NCBI GenBank assembly: GCA_038321775.1
Contig: JBBQFI010000002.1
Coordinates: 1-64,000 of the forward strand
Source of the DNA: JBBQFI01 sp038321775
GTDB taxonomy: Bacteria > Verrucomicrobiota > Verrucomicrobiia > Chthoniobacterales > UBA10450
Length of the DNA: 64,000 nt
Direction: 5' to 3'
In this document: in pieces, positions 7,504 through 15,308 of the stretch
How the letters are laid out: each line of letters starts with the position of its first letter
How positions within the stretch are numbered: the stretch's first letter is position 1
Position numbers and translations under genes: made by a program
Notes under the pieces: model-generated
What the model was told of the DNA's origin: nothing
Databases searched by the model: none
What the model saw: the letters and a program-made list of their open reading frames with translations, nothing else

Positions 7504-9507
7504 ATGGCACTGGACTTGCGGTTGCCAGAAGGGTGTTCAACCCAACGCGGCACTGATGCGCAGAAACTATTTTATTTCATGCGGGCACGCGTAAACTCAA
7601 AGCCCATGTCTGCGCAGTCCGAAGAACTCCGGATTCTGGATCGCGTTGGCGATGCCGTTATCCTTTCCGATTCCAGCGGAACGATCACGTATTGGAACCA
7701 GGGCGCCGAGGAAATCTACGGCTGGAGCAGTAAGGAAGCGCTCGGGCAGAATGTGCATACGCTGCTGCGAACGACATTTTGCGATGGCGAACACGCCTTG
7801 GAAGAGGGTCTGCGCAATAGGGCGCGCTGGTCCGGCGAGTTACGCCAGGTTCGGCGCGACCGCACCGAAGTCTATGTCGCGAGCCGCTGGTCGCTCGCAG
7901 CCGACGATCCAAATGCATTGCGCGTGCAGATCAATTCCGACATCACCACGCGCAAGGAAACCGAAGATACGCTGCGGGACTGCGAGGAACGTTATCGACG
8001 TTTTGTCGAAGAGGACTTCACGGGCAATCTCATTATACGTCCTGATGGCCGCATCGTGACCTGCAACCCCGCATTCGCGCGCATTTTCGGATTCGATTCA
8101 ATCGAAGAGGCGCGCTCCGCGAATTTCATGTCGCTTGTGCGCAGCCGCAAAGATGGCTCGGAGTTATTCGACCTGGTGCGTCAGGGCGAAACCATCGATA
8201 CGCATGAAATGGAATTGCGGCAGCGCGATGGCGAACCGGTCTACGTCGTTGCGCGTTTCGTCGGCTGCTTCGATGAAAAAGGCGAGCTCACGGAATTGCA
8301 GGGATATCTCTTTAACGACACGAAGCGAAAACGACTCGAGCAACAGTTGATGCAGGCGCAGAAGATGGAAGGACTCGGAACTCTCGCGGGCGGCATCGCG
8401 CACGATTTCAATAACATCCTCGCGATTATTCTCGGCTATACCACGCAGTTGGAAAAGAAATCCGCTGATCCCAATCACATCCCCACGGCGGCAAAAGTTA
8501 TTCAGGAAGCAGTGGAGCGTGGAGCGGCGCTCGTGCAGCAGCTCCTGACTTCAGCGCGGCAAACCGAAGTGCGCATGTCGTCGCTCAATCTCAACGATCT
8601 CGTGCGCGAACTGGAACGAATGCTTCAGGCCACTTTTCCGAAAATGATCGCTTTCGATCTCTCTCTGGATTCGACTCTTCCGCACATCACCGCGGACCGC
8701 AGTCAAATTCACCAGGTGCTCCTGAATCTTTGCGTGAATGCGCGCGACGCCATGCCCGGAGGCGGAACAATCAGGCTCGAGACGTCGATGGCGACGGGAG
8801 TTGAAGTCAGCGAATATTTTACGGGCGTCGAGATGGGAAACTATCTCCGGCTTCGCATTTGCGATACGGGCTCAGGTATGACCCGGCAGGAGAAGGCGCA
8901 CATCTTCGAGCCGTTTTATACAACGAAGGAACGCGGCAAAGGCACCGGTCTTGGCCTTTCGGTTGTTTACGGTGTCGTCAACAGCCACCGCGGTTTCGTT
9001 CAGGTTGAGAGCGAGATAAATAAGGGAACGACCTTCAGCATTTATTTGCCGATGCAACCGGCGCGGGAACATGTTTCCGGAAACGGAACGGCGCAGCTCG
9101 GCGAAAAGACTTCCGCCAAAACAATTTTGCTCGTCGAAGATGAAGAGATGTTGCGCGAACTCGGCGTCACCATTTTGGAAGGCGAAGGATATCATGTTCT
9201 CGCGGCGAAGGACGGAGTCGAAGCAGTGGAAATGTTCGAAGCGAATTCCGATATCATCGGTCTCGTGGTTTGCGATTTGGGTTTGCCGCGGCTCGGCGGA
9301 CGGGACGCTTTCATGCGCATGAAGGAACAAAAACCAGATGTGCGCGCGATCGTAGCGAGCGGATATCTGGAGCCGAATTTGCGATCGGAAATGCTCAAGG
9401 CCGGCGTCATCGATACGATCCAAAAACCGTACGATTTCCGTGAGATGCTGGAAAAAATCCGCTCGGTCATTGGCCCCGTGGAAGACGAGCAGCCGCGGCT
9501 GTTCTAA
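7504..9507 (+). CDS. Hybrid sensor histidine kinase (PAS-PAS-HisKA-HATPase-REC)
   Basis: The 667-residue cytoplasmic signalling protein has no membrane segment. Two PAS domains (about residues 40-160 and 165-285; SGTITYWNQGAEEIYGWS is typical PAS) precede a dimerisation helix with phospho-acceptor His300 in GGIAHDFNN. An ATPase domain follows with N, G1 and G2 boxes (NLCVNARDAM, DTGSGM, GKGTGLGLS), then a C-terminal receiver with Asp591 in VVCDLGLPR. This is the layout of a free-standing hybrid kinase, whose signal would be a soluble PAS ligand or redox cue. The ATG at 7504 has a GAGGG five bases upstream; another at 7606 matches the PAS start better and could be the true one. No partner output regulator is adjacent. 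Confidence 0.93.
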   Translation: MALDLRLPEGCSTQRGTDAQKLFYFMRARVNSKPMSAQSEELRILDRVGDAVILSDSSGTITYWNQGAEEIYGWSSKEALGQNVHTLLRTTFCDGEHALEEGLRNRARWSGELRQVRRDRTEVYVASRWSLAADDPNALRVQINSDITTRKETEDTLRDCEERYRRFVEEDFTGNLIIRPDGRIVTCNPAFARIFGFDSIEEARSANFMSLVRSRKDGSELFDLVRQGETIDTHEMELRQRDGEPVYVVARFVGCFDEKGELTELQGYLFNDTKRKRLEQQLMQAQKMEGLGTLAGGIAHDFNNILAIILGYTTQLEKKSADPNHIPTAAKVIQEAVERGAALVQQLLTSARQTEVRMSSLNLNDLVRELERMLQATFPKMIAFDLSLDSTLPHITADRSQIHQVLLNLCVNARDAMPGGGTIRLETSMATGVEVSEYFTGVEMGNYLRLRICDTGSGMTRQEKAHIFEPFYTTKERGKGTGLGLSVVYGVVNSHRGFVQVESEINKGTTFSIYLPMQPAREHVSGNGTAQLGEKTSAKTILLVEDEEMLRELGVTILEGEGYHVLAAKDGVEAVEMFEANSDIIGLVVCDLGLPRLGGRDAFMRMKEQKPDVRAIVASGYLEPNLRSEMLKAGVIDTIQKPYDFREMLEKIRSVIGPVEDEQPRLF

Positions 9508-9531
9508 CCGATGCGGTTTTGCTTCGCCTAA

Positions 9532-9549
9532 CGAGCGATATTTCGCTCG
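9532..9549. terminator. Hairpin between convergent genes
   Basis: CGAGCGA and TCGCTCG form a seven-pair stem with a TATT loop, between the kinase stop and the end of the convergent DUF6572 gene. No T-run follows, so intrinsic termination is uncertain. The left arm begins inside one of the two intergenic copies of the CCTAACGA word (9527-9534). Confidence 0.35.
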
Positions 9550-9565
9550 ACGACGAATCTGAAAA

Positions 9566-9988
9566 TTAATGAGTGTGACAGGCGCAGGCGTCTCCGCAAT
9601 CGCCGCCTTCCGCGACAATAACTTCCAGGCGGATTTCCTGGAGCGCGAGCTGATCGTGAATCGCACCGAGGAGCGCCACGGCTTTTTCATCCGGCATATT
9701 CGCGGAACGCAACTCGATGCGCGCCGGCTTGCCCTTGAGTTCCGGATGCGAATCCGTCATTTCGCCATCGAGCAGAAACGAAGCGTAGGCGTTAAATTTT
9801 TCCTGCAACTCATGCAACCGGAGATCGGAACCATCCCACGGACGCGGCTCGTTCATCACCAGCACCACCTCGTCGGTTTTTTTATCGAAACCGAAGAGAT
9901 CGATCACGCCGGTTTGCTCAACACCCGAAACCGGCAAATCCCCTAACGAATCGACCGTCGGTTGGTCTGTTGGTTCTTCTTCTGTCAT
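9566..9988 (-). CDS. DUF6572-like protein with Cys/His-rich tail
   Basis: A 140-residue soluble protein. The core (about residues 25-110, GVIDLFGFDKKTDEVVLVM and the WDGSDLRLHELQEKFNAY stretch) matches what I recall of DUF6572 proteins, whose function is unknown. After an Ala/Glu-rich helix the chain ends in GGDCGDACACHTH, three Cys and two His within the last eleven residues, suited to binding a metal ion. The start ATG lies inside the left edge of a family C repeat, which also supplies the second codon. It converges on the histidine kinase gene. The family name is tentative; the tail is seen directly. Confidence 0.72.
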   Translation of the reverse strand: MTEEEPTDQPTVDSLGDLPVSGVEQTGVIDLFGFDKKTDEVVLVMNEPRPWDGSDLRLHELQEKFNAYASFLLDGEMTDSHPELKGKPARIELRSANMPDEKAVALLGAIHDQLALQEIRLEVIVAEGGDCGDACACHTH

Positions 9989-10024
9989 TCTGAACGAAGC
10001 GTAGCGGAGTTGAAGAATCTCTCA
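9983..10024. repeat. Family C repeat, partial copy
   Basis: TGTCATTCTGAACGAAGC and the following bases to GAATCTCT form one arm of a dispersed element also seen at 23688-23772, 52225-52257 and 62337-62445. Elements of this type are widespread in environmental bacteria, where their spurious translation reads like CHSERSEES. Here the right arm is missing or decayed. The left end overlaps the start of the gene at 9566-9988. Confidence 0.7.
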
Positions 10025-10103
10025 ACGCCAGAGATTCCCGTTCCAAATCAGCCGTTCGTACTCGCCAACGCAGTCATTCACTACCAGAGTAGATCTCTCA
10101 TTT

Positions 10104-10520
10104 ATGGCCAGGTCGAAGGTGAAAAAAACGCTGAAGCTTCTCGGCAGAAGCGAAGCAAAACTTCCCGCTTCTCCGTCCGAAGCGCGACTCGAAACTTTTC
10201 CCAACCCCGCACGCCGCGATTATCACATCCGTTTCGAGACGGCCGATTTCACTTCGCTTTGTCCCGTGACCGGGCAAATGGACTTTGCCACCATCACGAT
10301 TGAATACGTGCCTAACAAGTTGTGCGTCGAAAGCAAATCGTTGAAGTTTTATCTCGCTTCTTATCGCAACGAACGCGCGTTCAACGAGGCGGTCACGAAT
10401 CGTATCCTCGACGATTTCGTTCTTGCCTGTAAGCCACGTGAAGCGAGTGTGACGGCAGAATTTTCGGCGCGCGGCGGAATCGCACTCACGGTACGGGCGA
10501 ATTTTCTTCACGAAAAATGA
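10104..10520 (+). CDS. queF: NADPH-dependent preQ0 reductase
   Basis: The 138-residue cytoplasmic enzyme reduces the nitrile of 7-cyano-7-deazaguanine (preQ0) to the amine preQ1 in queuosine synthesis. It has the short, single-domain (YkvM-type) length. The catalytic Cys is in TSLCPVTGQMDFA, the NADPH-binding motif in ESKSLKFYLASYRNE, and a conserved His/Glu network follows. Its last codons overlap the start of queC by four bases (ATGA), so the pair is translationally coupled. preQ0 is the product of QueC, so the two catalyse consecutive steps. Confidence 0.95.
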   Translation: MARSKVKKTLKLLGRSEAKLPASPSEARLETFPNPARRDYHIRFETADFTSLCPVTGQMDFATITIEYVPNKLCVESKSLKFYLASYRNERAFNEAVTNRILDDFVLACKPREASVTAEFSARGGIALTVRANFLHEK

Positions 10521-11197
10521 AACGCGCGGTCGTGCTCGTCAGCGGCGGAATCGATTCTGCCACGACGCTGGCGATGGCTGTTCGCGATGGATTCGACACC
10601 TACGCGCTTTCGTTTGATTACGGACAACGTCATCGCCGTGAAGTCATCGCCGCGGAAAAAATCGCCACGGCTTTTGGCGCGCTTCGCCATCGAGTCGCTA
10701 AAATTGATCTCCGCGTTTTCGGCGGCTCGGCGTTAACCGATGAGATTGCGGTCCCGAAAGGGCGAACGGGCGACGAGGGCGACATTCCCCTGACTTACGT
10801 TCCTGCGCGCAATACGATTTTTCTCAGCTACGCCCTCGCGTGGGCGGAAGTGCTCGACATGCGTGACATTTTCATCGGTGTGAACGCCGTGGACTACAGC
10901 GGCTATCCGGATTGTCGGCCGGAGTTTATCAGTGCATTTGAAAAACTGGCGGCGCTGGCGACCAAGGCGGGAACGGAAGGCGCGCACTTTCATATTCATG
11001 CGCCACTCATCTCGATGTCGAAGGCTGATATCATTCGCAAGGCGAACGAACTCGGCGTCGATTTTTCCGTTACTCACAGTTGTTACGATCCGACGCCGGA
11101 AGGGTTCGCTTGCGGCCAATGCGATTCCTGCCAGCTACGACTGAAAGGGTTTCGCGAGGCGGGCCTCGAGGATCCGATTAAATACGCGCCGGAATGA
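10517..11197 (+). CDS. queC: 7-cyano-7-deazaguanine synthase
   Basis: The 226-residue ATP-dependent enzyme converts 7-carboxy-7-deazaguanine and ammonia into preQ0. The P-loop VLVSGGIDSATTLA opens the protein, and the C-terminal zinc site is CYDPTPEGFACGQCDSC, with the usual four Cys. DYGQRHRREV and GVNAVDYSGYPDCR are further family motifs. It overlaps queF upstream and a small membrane-protein gene downstream, each by four bases, giving a three-gene unit. queD, queE and tgt are not in this window. Confidence 0.96.
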   Translation: MKRAVVLVSGGIDSATTLAMAVRDGFDTYALSFDYGQRHRREVIAAEKIATAFGALRHRVAKIDLRVFGGSALTDEIAVPKGRTGDEGDIPLTYVPARNTIFLSYALAWAEVLDMRDIFIGVNAVDYSGYPDCRPEFISAFEKLAALATKAGTEGAHFHIHAPLISMSKADIIRKANELGVDFSVTHSCYDPTPEGFACGQCDSCQLRLKGFREAGLEDPIKYAPE

Positions 11198-11373
11198 ATC
11201 GCCTGCTCGGTCTATTTCGCCTAACGAGTGCCGAACAGCGCGTCATCGTGATTGTCATATTGGCGGTGCTGGTTGTCGCCTTCGCGCAAAAGCATCGCGA
11301 AGCAAATGCACCTGCCTCCCTCAGCCACAATCCGTCGAAACCCGCAGCATCTGCTACGCCGGATCGAGACTAG
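11194..11373 (+). CDS. 59-residue single-pass membrane protein coupled to queC
   Basis: The ATG overlaps the queC stop as ATGA, which supports translation of this very short gene. The product has a short amphipathic N-terminus (NRLLGLFRLTSAEQR), one transmembrane helix at about residues 17-31 (VIVIVILAVLVVAFA) and a basic, Pro/Ala/Ser-rich tail. No family is recognised. A copy of the CCTAACGA word lies in it as codons for R-L-T-S. Its TAG stop and that of the convergent NlpC gene share the four bases CTAG. A link to queuosine is not evident beyond position. Confidence 0.62.
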   Translation: MNRLLGLFRLTSAEQRVIVIVILAVLVVAFAQKHREANAPASLSHNPSKPAASATPDRD

Positions 11374-12413
11374 TGGTCTCCGGAACCTGGGATCGGTCCG
11401 TAGCCGACAAACAGCGGGCTCATTTTTGTATCTTTGTCGGATTTGGGTTTCGACAATTTGAAATCGAAAACGCTGACACCGTAACGCTGTTTGCCATCGA
11501 AAGATCGGCCATCACTCGCGCCGACCATGATTCGCCGATCCGTTCCTTTTTCCCGGCCAACATAAATCATGCTGTGCGTGATCGGTGGATCGCGATCGAT
11601 GCTGTACGTCCCCGTCCAAAAGAGCAGGTCGCCCGGTTTCAAGGCGTCGAGTTCGAATGAATCGCCATTGCGGCTGATAACCGCGCGAAAATTTCCCGCT
11701 TTGCGAACCCAGACATATTGCTGGCTCGAGTCACGCGGCACATCGTGCACGCCGTTTTGTTTCAGCACGTAATAAACAAAGCCGGAACAATCGAGGCCGC
11801 CGTTCGTGGGATCGGCCGAACCGTAGGAATAAGCGAGGTTCTGTTTCGTAAGATCGAGCGCCGTATCGATGATCTTACGAACATGCTCCGGATAATCGTC
11901 GTAACCGGATAACTCGTTAGGGGAAATGGTTGCGTTAGCCGCACCCTTCTTTTCCTTTGGTGAAGCAGATGGAGACGGCGTGGGAGTTTCAGTAGGACTG
12001 GCGGATGCACTTGGACTCGGTGTCGGCGTTTCCTCCGGAGTTGCCGACGGCGAAGGCGAGGGACTGGGCGACGCAGTCGGTTTGGGAGTAGGCGAAGTCT
12101 TCTTTTTCTTCGATTTTGATTTCGATTTCGGACTGGTGCTGGGCTCCGAAGTCGGCGTCGCCTTTTTATGTTTCGGAGATGGAGATGGTGACGGTGTCGG
12201 ACTTTCCGTCGGTGTCGGACTCTTTTTCGGAGTTGGGCTTTTCTTCGGTGTCGAATGCGTTCGGTGTTTCCTTGCCGGAGTTGGCGTCGGCGTAGCAAAA
12301 ATTTTCTTGAGCTTTTCGCCTAACGACTCTTCCGCAGCGAGCGCAGGCGTTCCTGCGCTGAAGCCAATCCACAAAAGCAGGAAAACGCGAAACGACGTTT
12401 TCAAAACGAACAC
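11370..12413 (-). CDS. Secreted NlpC/P60 endopeptidase with Pro/Ser/Thr linker
   Basis: The 347-residue protein has a Sec signal peptide (first 26 residues, cleavage after ALA), about 130 residues of Pro/Ser/Thr/Lys low-complexity sequence (repeats such as SPTPTESPTPSPSPSP and a KSKSKSKKKK block), and a C-terminal NlpC/P60 cysteine hydrolase domain (about 175-347). The nucleophile is in GGLDCSGFVYYVL, the catalytic His probably in PITHSMIYVG. Such enzymes cut gamma-D-Glu-diaminopimelate bonds in peptidoglycan. The linker could span or bind the wall through its charge. The GTG start gives the complete signal peptide. The reverse strand of the linker also stays open for a long stretch, a composition artefact. 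Confidence 0.9.
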   Translation of the reverse strand: MFVLKTSFRVFLLLWIGFSAGTPALAAEESLGEKLKKIFATPTPTPARKHRTHSTPKKSPTPKKSPTPTESPTPSPSPSPKHKKATPTSEPSTSPKSKSKSKKKKTSPTPKPTASPSPSPSPSATPEETPTPSPSASASPTETPTPSPSASPKEKKGAANATISPNELSGYDDYPEHVRKIIDTALDLTKQNLAYSYGSADPTNGGLDCSGFVYYVLKQNGVHDVPRDSSQQYVWVRKAGNFRAVISRNGDSFELDALKPGDLLFWTGTYSIDRDPPITHSMIYVGREKGTDRRIMVGASDGRSFDGKQRYGVSVFDFKLSKPKSDKDTKMSPLFVGYGPIPGSGDH

Positions 12414-12424
12414 AACCTCGCGTC

Positions 12425-13759
12425 TCAGGCCGCGAGTTCCTGAAGGACGGCCTTGTTCATGCGCATTCCGCCTTCGAGATTCGCGAGAGGGAAATTCTCG
12501 TTAGGCGAATGCGCGCGGCAATCCGGCAGGGCCAAACCCATCAACAACGTCTCCACTCCGAGAATGCTGCGAAATTGCGAGACGATCGGAATGCTGCCGC
12601 CTTCGCGAATCACCGCGACATCTTTATCGAACGCTTTGCGCAAGGCGCGCTGCGCGGCTTCGCCAATGGGCGAGCGCGGATTCGTCATGTACCATGGGCC
12701 GCTGTGCCCATCGGTGATTTCCATTTTCACTCCGGGCGGGCAGTTTTTTTGCAAATGCGCGCGCGCCAATTTCAGAATGGCCTCGCCCTGTTGATCCGGC
12801 ACGAGACGAAACGTCAGCTTCGCCATCGCTTCGCGGGCGATAACGGTTTTCGTCCCCTTCCCCTGGTAACCGCCACCGATGCCGTTGATCTCGGCCGTCG
12901 GTCGGCCCCAAATCCGCTCGGTCGTAGTGTAACTGGCTTCGCCGAAAACTTCCGACACACCGGTTTCTTGCAAAACTTCCTTGTCGATATCGACCGGCAA
13001 TTTGCGCCACGCTTCACGTTCCCATTCCTCCAGCGGTTTCACCTGGTCGTAGAAACCGTCGATTGCGACGTGACCTTTGCTGTCGTGCAAAGTTGCGAGT
13101 AACCGCGCGAGAGCAGTGATCGGATTTTGCACGGCGCCGCCGAAGACACCGGAATGCAGATCCATTTTCGGTCCGCTGACTTTCACTTCCAAGGCGGTGA
13201 CACCGCGCAAGCCGTAACTGAGCGTCGGGACGCCGGGCGCCACCATTCCCGTGTCGGAAACAACCGCGACATCGCAGCGAAGCGCGTCGCGATTTTCCTC
13301 GAGAAATTTCGGCAAATTCTGACTGCCAACTTCTTCTTCGCCCTCGATGACGAAGTGCACGTTGACCGGCAATTCGCGATTCTGCTGCATCATTTCCTGA
13401 ACGCCGAGAATGTGAGCAAGGATCTGACCTTTGTTGTCAGTAGCGCCGCGCGCAAAGACGTAACCATTTTTCAAAACCGGCTCGAACGGCGGCGAATCCC
13501 AAAGCTCGAGCGGATCGGGCGGCTGCACATCGTAGTGGCCGTAAATCAAAATCGTCTTGCGGCCGGCCTGATGTTTATTTTTTGCCCAGACCACCGGATG
13601 GCCCGCGGTCGGAATGAGCTGCGTTTCGAGGCCGATGTCCTTCAATTTTTTCACCAACCAACCTGCGCATGCACTGACTTTTTCAGCATACGCGTCGTCG
13701 GTGGAAACACTCGGAAATCGCAGGAACGAATAAAAATCTTGAAGGTAACTGTCGCGCAT
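12425..13759 (-). CDS. M20-family dipeptidase
   Basis: A 444-residue cytosolic metallopeptidase of the M20 (CNDP/PepV-like) clan. Metal ligands and catalytic residues appear in order: YGHYDVQPP (His, Asp), RGATDNKGQ (bridging Asp), EGEEEVGS (catalytic Glu pair), VVSDTG (Asp) and DCRAHSPNEN (His). The lid dimerisation domain (about 190-350) contains the conserved LHSGVFGGAVQNP. The ATG at 13759 is preferred over a TTG six codons earlier. The enzyme probably hydrolyses dipeptides or N-acyl amino acids; substrate choice cannot be read from the sequence. Confidence 0.92.
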   Translation of the reverse strand: MRDSYLQDFYSFLRFPSVSTDDAYAEKVSACAGWLVKKLKDIGLETQLIPTAGHPVVWAKNKHQAGRKTILIYGHYDVQPPDPLELWDSPPFEPVLKNGYVFARGATDNKGQILAHILGVQEMMQQNRELPVNVHFVIEGEEEVGSQNLPKFLEENRDALRCDVAVVSDTGMVAPGVPTLSYGLRGVTALEVKVSGPKMDLHSGVFGGAVQNPITALARLLATLHDSKGHVAIDGFYDQVKPLEEWEREAWRKLPVDIDKEVLQETGVSEVFGEASYTTTERIWGRPTAEINGIGGGYQGKGTKTVIAREAMAKLTFRLVPDQQGEAILKLARAHLQKNCPPGVKMEITDGHSGPWYMTNPRSPIGEAAQRALRKAFDKDVAVIREGGSIPIVSQFRSILGVETLLMGLALPDCRAHSPNENFPLANLEGGMRMNKAVLQELAA

Positions 13760-13883
13760 GGTCGGAACGTTAAACAACTTTTCGCGGTTTGCCTATTAAT
13801 GTTCCTGCCCACGCGCGGCGACCGAATGCCTCGACTGCCGCAATAAACTTGTCTCGATATTCTTTCTCGAAGAACCTGCGCCG

Positions 13884-15191
13884 ATGAAGGAGCCGGATGT
13901 TCCGCAAGTCGAGCGACAATTAATTCGCGCGCTCGGCGTGCCGAGTCTGACTGCGAATATTGTCAACACCACGATCGGTGCGGGCATTTTCGTTTTGCCT
14001 GCTTTGGTCGCGGCGAAAATCGGTCCTGCATCGCCGCTCGCATTTCTCGTTTGCGCCGTCGTCATGGCGCTCGTCGTAACGTCTTTCGCCATTGCGGGGA
14101 GTCGCGTTTCGCTTACCGGCGGGCTTTACGCTTACGTCGAGGTCGCGTTCGGTCGCTACGTCGGATTCCTCGCCGGCATTCTTTTTTTTCTCACCGCGAT
14201 CCTTAGCGTCTCCGGCGTAATCAGCGTTTTTGCCGCAACGGTCGGTGCAGCCGCGCCAATATTTGCGACGAAGATCGGACACTTTGCGGTTGTGTTGTTA
14301 GTGCTCGGTTCGCTCGCCTGGATAAACATTCGCGGCGTCCGCGCCGGCGCGCGCGCTGTCGGCACCGTCACACTTATAAAAGTTGTCCCGCTCCTGATTT
14401 TTGTTTGCGCCGGAATTTTTTTTATTAGACCGGAAACAATCGTCCTGCCCGCATGGCCCGGAACAAAACCAATGGGCGATGCTGTTCTGCTTCTGATTTT
14501 TGCTTTTGCCGGAATAGAAGTTGCACTCGTTCCGAGCGGCGAAGTTAAAAATCCCGCGCGCACCGTTCCGCGCGCGATCTACATCTCGCTCATCCTGACC
14601 ACCGTTCTTTATATTTTGATTCAACTGGTCGCGCAGGGAATTCTCGGCGGCGAATTGGCGCATGACCCAAATGCGCCGCTCGCCCAGGCGGCGGCGCGAT
14701 TTCTCGGCAAGAGCGGTCGAACATTAATGCTGGTCGGCGCGACGATTTCCGCCTTTGGTTTCGTCACGAGCGACATCCTGAGCTCGCCGCGGATAATTTT
14801 CGCGTTTGGACGGGACCGCGTGTTGCCGCCGTGGTTTGCGCACGTTCATCCGCGTTTTCACACGCCGGATATCGCCATCCTGACTTATTGCGTGATCGTT
14901 TTCGTGCTCTCGTTGAATTCGACATTCCAACAGCTCGCGATTCTTGCGAACGTCGCGGTATTGTTGCTCTACGTTCTTTGTTGCGCCGCAGCTCTTGAAT
15001 TAATGCGGCGCAATGTGCGCAGCGACGATGCACCGTTTCATATTCCTGGCGCGCCGATCTTCCCTTTGCTTGCCATCGCAGTGATCGTGTGGGTTCTCGC
15101 GCATGCGACGGCGAAAGAGTTTATCGTGACGGCGATTTGCCTGGCCGTCGGATCACTGCTTTTCCTGTTACGCCGAGCGGTCGCCAAGTAG
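13884..15191 (+). CDS. APC-family amino acid permease
   Basis: The 435-residue protein has about twelve hydrophobic helices. The first carries the APC signature IVNTTIGAGIFVLPALVA, where the unwound helix binds the amino-acid backbone. Further family features are the Ala/Gly-rich second helix and a FAGIEVALVPSGEVKNPARTVPRAI stretch in helix 6 and its loop, typical of the superfamily. It probably imports an amino acid by cation symport or exchanges substrates; specificity is unknown. It diverges from the M20 peptidase gene by 124 bases, which would suit a peptide or amino-acid scavenging pair, although that is inference. Confidence 0.9.
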   Translation: MKEPDVPQVERQLIRALGVPSLTANIVNTTIGAGIFVLPALVAAKIGPASPLAFLVCAVVMALVVTSFAIAGSRVSLTGGLYAYVEVAFGRYVGFLAGILFFLTAILSVSGVISVFAATVGAAAPIFATKIGHFAVVLLVLGSLAWINIRGVRAGARAVGTVTLIKVVPLLIFVCAGIFFIRPETIVLPAWPGTKPMGDAVLLLIFAFAGIEVALVPSGEVKNPARTVPRAIYISLILTTVLYILIQLVAQGILGGELAHDPNAPLAQAAARFLGKSGRTLMLVGATISAFGFVTSDILSSPRIIFAFGRDRVLPPWFAHVHPRFHTPDIAILTYCVIVFVLSLNSTFQQLAILANVAVLLLYVLCCAAALELMRRNVRSDDAPFHIPGAPIFPLLAIAVIVWVLAHATAKEFIVTAICLAVGSLLFLLRRAVAK

Positions 15192-15308
15192 GCGCCCATC
15201 CATCCCACATCTTGTGCCTTCCTGAACTCCGCCCCCCTTTAATTGTAGGAAAAGCTTGTCATGGCTCCCAGAGCACTGTATACGAACCATAACTGTTCGT
15301 TAGTCTGG

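Noticed and set aside
11926..12504. A plus-strand open frame of 192 codons opposite the NlpC linker, rich in Gly, Val and Asp.
   Set aside because: It is the complement of the Pro/Ser/Thr repeat region of a well-supported gene; its composition follows from that repeat.
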